From NCBI GenBank assembly GCA_905221605.1, contig CAJNDS010002697.1:20001-84000 (forward strand): 64,000 nucleotides of DNA, written 5' to 3'. Made by a program: the position numbers and the translations under genes. The notes under the pieces are model-generated. The model ran no database searches. It was not told where the DNA came from and saw only the letters and a program-made list of their open reading frames with translations. The DNA comes from Symbiodinium natans (Eukaryota; Sar; Dinophyceae; Suessiales; Symbiodiniaceae). This document shows, in pieces, positions 21,961 to 30,899 of this stretch. The stretch's first letter is position 1. Every line of letters starts with the position of its first letter.

Positions 21961-22235
21961 CTCCACTTGGAACACCGGAGCTAAGCGGAGCGACATGAGC
22001 GGCATTTGCGAATCGAGAAGATCACTCCAGGAGCGCAGAGCGACTTGTGCTTCCGGGGACAAGAGACGCCTATCATCCTGGAGGTGAACGACTTGCACCC
22101 AAACCCGACGGGTGTTAGGGAGGTGAGCCGGGAGCGCCTGGCCCGGAGAGAGGACTGTCTGGTTGACCCGCAGCAAGCGACATCCCAAAGGACAGGATGG
22201 CACACCAATTTCTTTGGAAAGGTGCAATGAGGGAG

Positions 22236-22751
22236 TCAAACCGACGGAGAAGGCCCGCCATTGGCATGAGTCAGTGCAGCTATGACCGGAATCTCACGAT
22301 GTTGACAAGCATATAATGGCGCAAGGAGCGGACGATAAGTCCGGAATCGGCTGGAGAACAAAAGTAGCTTGCCGGTGAGCTTCTCCAGTGTCTTAGCCGA
22401 GCACTGCTTAGATTTTAACAAATCACGCAAACGGGCCTGAAGCTTTGAAAGTTTTCCAGCGTCAAGCTGGACGGTGAAGGTAGTGAAGTTAAGTTCCCAC
22501 CCGATCCACACGACCCGCGGAGCCAGCGAGGCCTCATGCCAGGACATGGGAACAGAAAGGATCTGCAGAAGAACGACAAGCAGTGATGCCCAAACCGGAG
22601 CGGTGTCACGATTCAGCAGTGCCAGAAGATCATCCACGTAGATGAAGCTGGAATGAGAAACGCACCACAACCGGTGCGTCAGACGCACCAAGAGGCCGGC
22701 GGCGCGCGCCCAATAGAAACTGGACGCCCAGGCACCGAAGTTGAGGCACAA
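22236..22751 (-). pseudogene. Reverse transcriptase palm and thumb of the DIRS-like element
   Basis: The frame contains FIYVDDLLALL (catalytic YVDD), PMSWHEASLAPRVVWIGWEL and LEKLTGKLLLFSSRFRTYRP followed by LLAPLYA. The order palm, WIGWEL strand and thumb fits RTs of DIRS/gypsy relatives. The N-terminal part lies in another frame (22770-23060). Confidence 0.7.
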
Positions 22752-22769
22752 ACACTGTTAGAGTTTGCC

Positions 22770-23065
22770 TTAAAATTGAAAACACAGGAGCCTCTGGTCG
22801 TCCGGAAGTATGAGGAGGCGTCTATGCGCCTTGGTAACGTCGAAGACGAGCGCTACGAGCTGCTCACGAGCGTCTGAGGCCGGAAGACACCTCCGTACAT
22901 CCGCGAGGGATGGATTGGGGCAATGGTTAGGAAGGTACGTATTGGAAGTAACACCGGAGATGGAACTGTCAACTAGACCCCATTTACCCACGGCTGTGTG
23001 ATGGTAGCAACTGCGGAGATCCTCGTCACCACCAGGCACCTCCTTGATCCAACCTTGCCGGAGTT
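22770..23065 (-). pseudogene. RT N-terminal fragment of the DIRS-like element
   Basis: The frame includes SDAREQLVALVFDVTKAHRR, matching RT motif A (FDVTKAHRR), plus an upstream segment NTYLPNHCPNPSLADVRR. A frame change separates it from the palm at 22751 and another from an upstream frame reading VLQEGVPLG near 23100. Confidence 0.6.
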
Positions 23066-23273
23066 AGTGTGGGGCATGGGAAGAGAGAACCCTAGAGGAA
23101 CACCCTCCTGAAGAACACGGAGGAAAGGAGCATCCCGGTCAGCAATCAGGAGGGAGAGGCAATGATCTCTTACTTCTTCAACGTTTTCTTCGGAAATCGA
23201 CGACCACGATTCTGGCTCGCTAATGAGGCCGCTTGCCTCGCAAAGGCTGAGCAAGTTCTCCGCAGTTGGGGAT

Positions 23274-25445
23274 TTAGTATAGAGCATCTGCGGGGTTGAG
23301 TTTCCCCGGTATATACTCTAGCGTCAATCTTTCCCTGGCGACTAGTTGTTGGAGAAAAGCCGCTCTCAACTCTATGTGGCGGACTTTCCTAAGGAGGGTA
23401 CTCATTTGCGCTATTGACAGGGCGCTTTCAGAGTCCCCGTACGCGTGCAACTGATATCGGCCTTCCTCCGCGTCGGAAGGCATCCCCTCCACCATCGTCT
23501 GCACCAAAAGAGATATATACAATCCCTCTCTTGCGATTTCAGTCAGCGCTGCTAGCTCGGCCTCTGCCGATGAAAGAGCCACGGTCGTCTGTTTCCTACT
23601 GAACGTCTTCAAGCAACAATTGTTCCAGGTCACAATTCCACCACTCACAGAGTTCAAACCCCAAGACGCGTCAACAAAACACGACACTGACTCTAGGTCA
23701 TCATCAGGGGCCAACAGCTCTCTACGTGAGGGGAACACTTGGACCTTATGCGGTAAACCAGACACCCACCTCAGAACATCCCTCATGCAAGCTTCGGCTG
23801 CTTCATTGGGGGCTGACTGGTGGCGTCCTAGAAAGCCGCATACGTATTGCAAATCGGGCCTTGAAAGCGACGCCCAGGCTAGGCGTCCTAATGTACGTCG
23901 AAAGCGCTCGTGCGCCTCTGGCGTAAGAGGTGTGTCCTGTCCTTTCTTGATGAGGTCGGCATACCGCCGCTCTAATGGTGGAAGCTTTGGCTCCACCTTC
24001 GTGATTCCGTACTCCTCACAGCAAGACCTCAAATACTTAGCGTCCAAGCCAAAGTATACGCAGGGCTCTCCGGGCTTCCTCCGGAAGATCCTACGTCCCA
24101 AACCAGGCTTCTTAACCGTATTGACCCAACGGCTCGAAAGAACTCTTCTTCCGCTCTCCTTAGCAAGTCGATGCGCTTCTCGCTCGCTCACCACTTCTCC
24201 AACGTTGAACGACTCCAATTCTTCTAGTTCTAATTTCATGGACAGATAGAGGAGTTTGGGATCTAACAGCTCACCAGAGGTCTCCGAAACAGCTTGCTGG
24301 GGGACCTGACAACAGATTCTACTCCCTCCAAACTTAAGCTCAAAGGAAGACGCCGCTTGATTGCTCACGGCGCGGCAGTCAGGTCCTTCGCCTAGCTTCT
24401 GAAGAGAATGATCCGTCAACCAATCAATCTGCATGTCCTCCAGGTCAGGTTCAGGAAGATCGCCACCGGCTACCCCCTCATGACCCTCAGATCCCACTTC
24501 TGTGGGCTCGTAATCCGGGACATCATCAAGAAGCATTTCTTCATCCTCTGGGGCTTCAATTTCTTCTTCTTTCGGAACAATGGATTCTGGAGGCGGCTCA
24601 AACAGTAACGGCTTTTCGGGGTCCTGCGGGTCAAGCACAAGAGGGTTGGAGCTAGCTAGCAGTTCCAGTGTGGGGCTGTCGTACGTTGGTTCATCCCGTT
24701 CAAAGATGCCACGACACGCCGGAAAGATATCTATCTCTCCATCTCCCCCGATGACGGTCCCATAAACACCTCCACCTCTTGGGTGGACGGGGCCCAGATA
24801 GCTCACTCGAACCGTCTTTGCTCCCCGGAACTTTTCTAGATGTCGCTTAGAACCGCCAACTTTGGCCTGAACCGAACAGCCGAATGGAAGCGTCCGAGTT
24901 CTTTGGACTATTTCCTTGTGCAACCTGTCTATTGCGGTGGTGCTGTTGTGGCTGTCAAAGTTCCACAAGTTGAAACTGCGCGCTGCATAAAGCAGGCAAG
25001 TTTGCCACAACATTCCCCCTAAGGGTAACTGCCAAGTCGCATCACCAGGTCGTCGTCGCTTGATTTCGGCCTCTAAGTCGAGCCATATCGACCAGAATCC
25101 TTGCTTCATTGCAGAGACCTGTCTTTCCACAGCGCCCTTAGATTGCGGACGGTATCCTGGCACAACATCTACAATCGTAGGGTTCTCGCGCCTCTGCGCC
25201 ACAACCCTCTCGCACACGGATATCAGACCCTGTTCGTTGTCACACCGAAACGTCAAAGTCTTTTGGTGCCAGAGCAGGGACTGGTAAAAGGCCGTTTCAA
25301 GATTATAAAGAAGAATATTAAGAGCCGATTTTCCTCTCCAACGCAGAAGCAAGCCCACTTTGGAAAGGGCACCTTCTTCCGATTTTCCTCTCCAACGCAG
25401 AAGCAAGCCCACTTTGGAAAGGGTGGCACCTTCTTCCGGGTCCAA
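23274..25445 (-). CDS. Copia polyprotein fragment: integrase C-part, RT with missing palm, RNase H
   Basis: The open frame of 723 codons begins within the duplicated segment (no convincing start codon). It contains CDNEQGL and RPQSKGAVERQV (second Asp and catalytic Glu of integrase), an acidic linker, SSRWVNTVKKPG (RT start), then jumps directly to FRRKPGEPCVYFGLDAKYL (RT C-terminal part), and continues with FVDASW, SSAEAELAAL and YGDSESAL (RNase H D, E and D) to NPADAL. By alignment with the intact element at 47.5-56 kb, about 150-180 residues including YVDD are missing, yet the frame stays open. A 1-base insertion near 23281 ends it early. It cannot reverse transcribe by itself. Confidence 0.75.
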   Translation of the reverse strand: MDPEEGATLSKVGLLLRWRGKSEEGALSKVGLLLRWRGKSALNILLYNLETAFYQSLLWHQKTLTFRCDNEQGLISVCERVVAQRRENPTIVDVVPGYRPQSKGAVERQVSAMKQGFWSIWLDLEAEIKRRRPGDATWQLPLGGMLWQTCLLYAARSFNLWNFDSHNSTTAIDRLHKEIVQRTRTLPFGCSVQAKVGGSKRHLEKFRGAKTVRVSYLGPVHPRGGGVYGTVIGGDGEIDIFPACRGIFERDEPTYDSPTLELLASSNPLVLDPQDPEKPLLFEPPPESIVPKEEEIEAPEDEEMLLDDVPDYEPTEVGSEGHEGVAGGDLPEPDLEDMQIDWLTDHSLQKLGEGPDCRAVSNQAASSFELKFGGSRICCQVPQQAVSETSGELLDPKLLYLSMKLELEELESFNVGEVVSEREAHRLAKESGRRVLSSRWVNTVKKPGLGRRIFRRKPGEPCVYFGLDAKYLRSCCEEYGITKVEPKLPPLERRYADLIKKGQDTPLTPEAHERFRRTLGRLAWASLSRPDLQYVCGFLGRHQSAPNEAAEACMRDVLRWVSGLPHKVQVFPSRRELLAPDDDLESVSCFVDASWGLNSVSGGIVTWNNCCLKTFSRKQTTVALSSAEAELAALTEIAREGLYISLLVQTMVEGMPSDAEEGRYQLHAYGDSESALSIAQMSTLLRKVRHIELRAAFLQQLVARERLTLEYIPGKLNPADALY
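25325..25436. repeat. Tandem duplication inside the copia integrase
   Basis: Two adjacent copies, 25325-25378 and 25379-25436, share GATTTTCCTCTCCAACG through CACCTTCTTCC, and differ by a short GTG insertion in the second. The event disrupts the integrase frame. Confidence 0.9.
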
Positions 25446-25449
25446 GAAG

Positions 25450-26071
25450 TGTTCAAGCTTGCAACGACGCCGTTATGTAGATTTCCCGGGCAAACCTGTC
25501 GACATTGAACAACAAAGTTCGGGTTGTGTAGTTCCATTGCGGGGATAGACATTGAGTACCGGGACGCAACATGAACAAGAAGAAGAACCCTCAGTTTCCC
25601 AAAATAATAGAAATCGACCCCAATGGTTTGATTCTTCTTCTGTAGCTGCCTCTTCAGTCTTCTGGCCGGGACTTTTCCTTTGCTAGAGCAGCAGCCTTCG
25701 CAGTTCACATCATAGGGAAAATGACCTTGGGATCTATGTACCTGAAGGGCATGGCTTTGCAAAGAAATCCTTTCTTCAATCTCCTCTCCTTGTGGAACTG
25801 GGGCTTCAGGAGGTTGTTCAGGGTTTTGTGGGGGACGATTCGGCTGGTTAGACAAAGACGACGGTTCACCATCACCACGGTCTAGGATTAAGAGATCAGA
25901 GCCTGTGCCACTTCCTGGAAGGGGCAGCCCTCTGAGCATCCGCAGATGCCCAGTCACTGGCTGCTTCAAGCCTTCTTCCGGCAATGTCTCATCATCTCCC
26001 TTCAACACAAAGCATGCCACATTAAGACAACATGCCAAAACATGCCACACATGCCGCAAACAAGCCAACAA
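25450..26071 (-). pseudogene. Copia integrase N-terminus (zinc-binding and first catalytic Asp)
   Basis: The frame reads HALQVHRSQGHFPYDVNCEG then CCSSKGKVPARR, an HHCC-type zinc-binding arrangement, then IGVDFYYFGKLRVLLLVHVA with the first catalytic Asp. It runs into the duplicated 54-58 bp units at 25325-25436 in a frame different from the downstream integrase, so the domain is split. Confidence 0.7.
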
Positions 26072-26324
26072 CTTTAAGGTTTTGGGCTTTCCCTTAGTTG
26101 GGGCTTTCGGGCTTTTTCTACCGGGGCTTAATTCTCCTCATCTTAGGGGTTCTCTTGGAGTCTCTCTAAAACAGCTTTTTGAACAATTTCCAAAGACCCA
26201 AAACAACAACTCCAACCAACCAAGGCACTGAAGATCAGAATGAGAAACACCATCGCGGACTTAACAACCAATCCTATAAATTTAGCGGGAACGAGCACGT
26301 ACCTGGACGCGCCGTCGCAAGTTT

Positions 26325-26605
26325 TGAGAGGCCTAATACCTGCTGGCCTTTCTTCGGAGGGTTTAGGCAGCAGTGACAGGGGCCTAATCCCTGCTGTCCT
26401 CTCTCCGGAGGGTTTCGGAAGGGTGAGAGAGGCCGAATCCCTGCTGGCCTTTCTCCGGAGGGTTTAGGCACCAGTGAGAGAGGTCTAATCCCTGCTGTCC
26501 TCTCTCCGGAAAGGGTTTGGGAAGAAGTGAAGAGGCCTAATCCTGCTGGCCTTTCTTCGGAAGGTTGACGCAGCAGTAAGAGGGGCCTACTCCTGCTGTC
26601 CGCTT
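26325..26605. repeat. Minisatellite, roughly 50-bp period
   Basis: Five to six units of GGCCTAATCCCTGCTGTCC, CTCTCCGGAGGGTTT and a variable tail. Alternate units carry CTTTCTTCGG instead of CTCTCTCCGG, which suggests a two-unit higher-order period. The flanks at 26075-26320 and 26610-27380 show no recognisable gene. Confidence 0.85.
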
Positions 26606-27384
26606 CTGGCAACAAGCAAAGGGAGCGACTTTAGGGACCGTTTTCGGGGATTCGGCTCTAACAACAAAGCAAACGGAGTCTAAGCAAAGCATGCCAAGAG
26701 TCACCGCTCTTTCTTCCTTGTGGCTTCTTAACTTTTTTACCTTCTGGATGCTTGGTTCTGGCTGAGGCTTACCAACAGTGTTCTGTAGACAGGTAATCGC
26801 GTCTATTTACATGTCCAAGGATTCTTGCCGGTCGGAAGTGTCGTCAGAAACAGAAACTTCAACAGTCAACGGTACGTGCGCCGGGGCGCCTTGTCGGCTT
26901 TCTTGCCCTTCCGCCTTGCTCAGGAGTTCCGCTATGGCGTGAAGGCACTTAACACAGGCGCTGGAGTCACTCTTGGAAAAAGCAGAGCTTGCACAGCTGT
27001 CTCTTTTTGCACTTTAGAAGCTTTTGGATCCTCTTTCTTGTTCATGGATGTGTTAAGAAGAATAAAGAGGTTAGTAGAGATAAACCTGATGGTTCTTTAG
27101 AGCCCCTGTTGGAAGATGCAATGAAGAGAGTTGAAGCAAATGCGTCAGACCTTTCCAAAGTGTAAGCTTGCTAAAGGCACTGCAAGTCAAATGTGAAGCT
27201 AAGACTGAAAATGGCCACTAGTTAAGAGGTCAGCCCAGACAGTGGCAAACATTCATTGATTTTGGCAAAACGTCTGCTTGTTGTTTCTTACGAATGGGGC
27301 AGGTCAGGGTCTTGCAGCGTTTTTATGTTTACGTTTGGGTTCTTGGAGTTGCAGGGTTTGGGGCTTTAAGGTTGGGGCTGGGCC

Positions 27385-27665
27385 CGCCCCCTTCGTACGA
27401 AGGGGGGCTTGAAGGGGGGCTTGAAGCCCCCCTTGAAGGGGGGCTGAAGGGTCGGACCCTTGAAGGGGGCTTGAAGGGGGGGGGTGAAGGGGGGCGAAGG
27501 GGAAGCTTGAAGGGGGGCTTCAAGGGGGGCTTCAAGGGGGGCTTCAAGGGGGGCTCAAGGGGGGCTTGAAGGGGGGCTTCAAGGGGGGCTTCAAGGGGGG
27601 CTTGAAGGGGGCGGCTTCAAGGGAAGCTTCACAGGGAGGCTTCAAGGAGGGCCTGAAGGGGAGGT
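27385..27665. repeat. CTTGAAGGGGGG array, forward arm
   Basis: Fifteen or more copies of a 13-17 bp unit GGCTT(G/C)AAGGGGG run from 27400 to 27660. The reverse complement of the same unit forms an array at 28195-28265 and 28950-29065, so the region is a large imperfect foldback. Confidence 0.9.
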
Positions 27666-27689
27666 TTGAGACGCGAGCCTAAACGTCGC

Positions 27690-28190
27690 GAAGAAGGCCC
27701 AGGTGCTCGGCCTCGTAAACTGCTCCCTGCAACCCGTGCGAAGCAAGCCCAGTTATTAGGCCGCTTGAACTGCTCCCTGGAACTTCGCGAAGAAGGCCCA
27801 GTTAGTGGGCCTCTCAAACTGCTGCCGAAACGTCGCGAAGAAGGCCCAGTTATTAGGCCTCTTAAACTGCTCCCTAAAACCCCTGCGAAGCAGGCCCAGT
27901 TATTAGGCCTCTTAAACTGCTCCCTGGAACCTCGCGAAGAAGGCCCAGTTATTAGGCCTCTGAAACTGCTCCCTGAAACCCCTGCGAAGCAGGCCCAGCT
28001 ATTAGGCCTCTTAAACTGCTCCCTGGAACCTCGCGAAGAAGGCCCAGTTATTAGGCCTCTTAAACTGCTTCCTGAAACCTCTGCGAAGCCCAGTTATGAA
28101 GCCTCTTAAACTGCTCCCTGTACGGGTTTCCGGAAGCAGTTTACGAGGCCTAGTACCTGGGCCTTCTTCGCGCCGTTTACGCCCGCGTCT
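27690..28190. repeat. Tandem array of a 55-60 bp GC-rich unit
   Basis: Eight or so units contain CTGCTCCCTGGAACCTCGCG or CCTGAAACCCCTGCG, then AAG(A/C)AGGCCCAGTTATTAGG and CCTCTTAAA. Units alternate between a CTCGCGAAGAAGG and a CCTGCGAAGCAGG form, giving a dimer-like higher-order period. The 147-codon frame across it is a repeat translation. Confidence 0.9.
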
Positions 28191-28194
28191 CAAA

Positions 28195-28270
28195 CCCCCC
28201 TTTCAAGCCCCCCTTGAAACCTCCCTTTGCAGCTTCCTCTGATCCCCCCTTGAAGGCCCCCTGAAGGTGT
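28195..28270. repeat. Reverse-complement CCCCCTTGAA array, short arm
   Basis: Four units of CCCCCCTTGAA or CCCCCTTTCAAG are the reverse complement of the array at 27385-27665. Confidence 0.8.
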
Positions 28271-28945
28271 TGGGTACTTGCAGGCCGAAGCCGCTTTCCC
28301 TAGCCTCCCGCTACAAGACATGGAGTTCTTGGCCAAGCCCGTGCCACAACAAAAAAACATATTCAAGCCAAAAACATGCTACTGTACGTGATTGCGTTGT
28401 AAAAAGTCTCCATTTTCGAACAATGAAAAACAAAAACAAAACAAGATTTTAGGGGGTAAAATTTAAACTAAAATCCCTTCTCTCTTCTCTCTTAATTTTT
28501 GAAATAACGAAATACAAAAAACAAAAAAATTCAAGGGGCGTAGAATTTAGAATAACTTCCCTCTCTCTTCTCCTCGGATTTTTTGAATAATGAAATACAA
28601 AAAACAAAAAAGATTTGGGGGTGGAATTTAGAATACGTTCCCTTCCCTACAACAAGTAAATGGGGGGGCTTCGCCCCCCCAACCCCCCCGCTCTTTTCTT
28701 CCAAAAAGTCTCACTTCTCTGATTCTCAAACAATGAAAGACAAAAACAAAACAAGATTTGAGGGGGGTGAAATTTAACCAAAATCCCTCTCTCTTCTTCT
28801 CTGATTTTTCAAAGAACGAAATACAAAACAGAAAAGTTCGAGTAGGACGACAAGAAGCAAGGAGGCATGGATTTTAGAACAATTTTTTTTCCTTGCTTCT
28901 AAGAGATCTGAAGAAGGCTTGAAGGGTCAACCAAAAATAAAACAA
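28270..28945. other. A/T-rich stretch with recurrent ACAAAAAACAAAA-TTT blocks; no gene
   Basis: Four similar blocks of about 110 bp each contain ATGAAAAACAAAAACAAAA or AATACAAAAAACAAAAAA, then a short G-run, GGGTA(A/G)AATTTA and CCCTCTCTCTTCTC (about 28420, 28505, 28590, 28735). They look like diverged tandem copies. No coding potential is visible. Confidence 0.6.
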
Positions 28946-29065
28946 AAAGAGTCCCCCTTGAAGCCCCCTTAAAGCCCCACTGAAGCCCCCTTGAAGTCCC
29001 CCTTGAAGCCCCCCTTGAAGCCCCCTTGAAGCCCCCCTTGAAGCCCCCCTTCAAGCCCCCCTTCG
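28945..29065. repeat. Reverse-complement CCCCCTTGAAGC array, long arm
   Basis: About eight units of CCCCCTTGAAG, the reverse complement of 27385-27665. Together with that array it could pair over a loop of about 1.3 kb. Confidence 0.9.
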
Positions 29066-29121
29066 GGCCCATTCAGTTAAGGTTGGAGTCTTGAAGCTCG
29101 TTGGGTTTTTCCCTTGGCTTT

Positions 29122-29245
29122 AGAGTTAGGACTTAGGGTTAGTTTGGGTAGGGTTTAGGGTTGAGGGTTGAGGGTTAAGGTTTTAGGGTTTAGAGTTTAG
29201 GGTTTAGGTTTAAGGGATTAGGGTTGAGGGTTTTGGGTTTGGCGA
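29122..29245 (+). repeat. Interstitial telomere-like tract (TTTAGGG type, degenerate)
   Basis: Repeated TTTAGGG, GTTAGGG-like and TTGAGGG words run head to tail for about 120 bp, for example GGGTTTAGGG at 29150-29160 and around 29190-29205. Variants are frequent, so this is an old or never-perfect tract. Confidence 0.7.
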
Positions 29246-29265
29246 ATCTTAGCTTCTGCAGTGGG

Positions 29266-29800
29266 TTACAGGGATCGGGTGAGTGCGTCGGCGTTTGGCA
29301 CAAGCACAGAGAGCACAGAGCGGACATAGTCCAAAATCTTGTGCCTGACCTTCATCTGGGTTATGCTCATTCTAGTCTCTCTCTTTTTATCGATCATAGG
29401 TCCTCTTGTCAAAGCCTTCCAGATGTTTTGAACATCTTCGTCCTTTTCCTTGTTCTTTAAGAACAGATTCTCCAAGAGAGCCAACAGCTCGGACCATGGA
29501 TACCGCAGCAAAGTCCAAGCCCAACGCGTTTCTGGAACAGGCTCTTGGCCTCTTCCTTCCACTTAGCATATTTCCAGGCTTGCAATGAACAGTCCAACCC
29601 TCCACCGCGGTCCCGCGACCTGCTAGTGTGGTTCCTGGACAGTGCGTGGCCAGAACGACCACGGATTTGTTCCAGAATCTGGCTGAAGAGCCCCCAATAA
29701 CCAACTCGTCCTGCTCTTGAAGTACATCCTCCCCCTTCTTCAGCTTTCCCAGAACGACATTCAGTATGTCAAATCCCAAGCCCACCAATAAAGGTAACAT
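29266..29800 (-). other. Overlapping minus-strand frames of unknown nature
   Basis: A 98-codon frame (29266-29562) reads WSELLALLENLFLKNKEKDED and RHKILDYVRSVLSVL, helical and protein-like. A second frame covers 29387-29800. I recognise no domain. It could be the end of a gene or a retroelement fragment. Confidence 0.25.
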
Positions 29801-30132
29801 AATGGAAACCTTAATGCTCGCGCTCGCCGACGGGGGTGCGCATTGGTTAGCGTGGAAAACGGCATGGGCCGTATTTCAACACCAGCACAGAAACTCCAAG
29901 TATGATTGGGTTGCGCAGGTCGCTGTGTGTTGACCCCTAACATCCCGAGCACAAAGTATGACACTAATCCCGCAGCCCTACTTGAAGCTTATGGTGCAGC
30001 GCTCTAGTAACTCTTTTTGCGAAGGCCATTTGATCTTGACGTCCTTGTTTAGTGTTAAGTGGTTCCACTACGAACGAGTTCTTTCTAGGCTTCTTTCTCT
30101 TGCCTGCCTCCCCTCTTTGGGAGCTTCGTTGA

Positions 30133-30305
30133 TTGACAGTATCCCTTGCGGAGGTCGGATTGACACTATCCCTACGGGGAACAAGATTGCCGCTACGCCC
30201 TTCGGGGGCCTGATTGCCAGTACCCCCTTTGGGGGGCATGATTGCCAATATCCCCTTCGGGGGTCGGATTGCCATTATCCCCTTCGGGAGCCAGATTGCC
30301 TTTAA
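30133..30305. repeat. Tandem repeat of a roughly 31-bp unit with CCCCTTCGGGGG palindromes
   Basis: Six units of GATTGCCANTATCCCCTTC followed by GGGGGNCN, with variants, run in tandem. Each contains a small palindrome around CCTTCGGGG. Confidence 0.9.
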
Positions 30306-30899
30306 CGCAACAATATCCCCGCACATTACAAAGATGGCTCTTGAACTCAATATCGCCCCACCTCCCTTGACGTTTTGCCCCTGCCCCTCTTTCGGGTTTG
30401 CTAGGTTCTTTGTGCTCCGAGCTAGCTTTTGCTTCCCTCCTTTTGTCCTTCATGGCCAGCCAGGGAAAGCTTCCAGAGCAGGCCAGCAATGCCTGCGCCT
30501 CTTCCCGCGAGCCCTTTCGAAAGCAGGTTGCGATACCCTACTAGTTTGCCGAAACACCCAGAACCATTTTCCGGAGGGGCTCCGCTCTCTACACGTCCAA
30601 AGCAGGGCACGCTTTCGCCCTTTCGAGAAAACAAAGGAATCGACTCCAGCACGCCGTAAACGGCAATACTTGGTGTGGGATTTGTAATTGCTCACTCATA
30701 GACAGGTCGTTTGAGTATATGCCATCATATTTTCATTCCTGGCCTATTACTCTCAAAAACGGGATGATGATTCATAAATTCGTTTATTGTCAGGCACATG
30801 TGTCGCTGTGGTTTGTAGAAGAGGACGTCGCCAATACCAGGTATTTTATGGCACAAAAGCCCGCAATCTATACACGCATCTCTGTGCTGCGAGAGCCGC

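Larger units (their letters stand above)
21351..23100 (-). mobile_element. DIRS-like RT-RNase H retroelement remnant
   Basis: On the minus strand RT pieces (about 23060-22236) are followed by RNase H (about 21956-21402) and then the T1/T2 direct repeats. The RT has the short Y-V-D-D-L palm followed by a W-V/I-G-W-E-L strand, and the RNase H ends VPGFINTIADGLSRG. This arrangement is that of DIRS/tyrosine-recombinase retrotransposons rather than copia. No tyrosine recombinase frame was found, so the class call is tentative. Its 5' end abuts the copia element at about 23.1 kb. Confidence 0.6.
23100..26071 (-). mobile_element. Defective Ty1/copia element (integrase and RNase H retained, RT palm deleted)
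   Basis: On the minus strand an integrase N-terminus (26071 down to about 25450) is followed by a 723-codon frame with the rest of integrase, a shortened RT and RNase H. Three lesions are visible: a tandem duplication that breaks the integrase at 25325-25436, an in-frame loss of the RT catalytic core, and a +1 frameshift near 23281 before the C-terminal TKSPTAENLL segment. LTRs were not found. Confidence 0.75.

Noticed and set aside
21499-21984. Plus-strand 161-codon frame
   Set aside because: Antisense to the RNase H remnant of the DIRS-like element, which carries clear motifs on the other strand.
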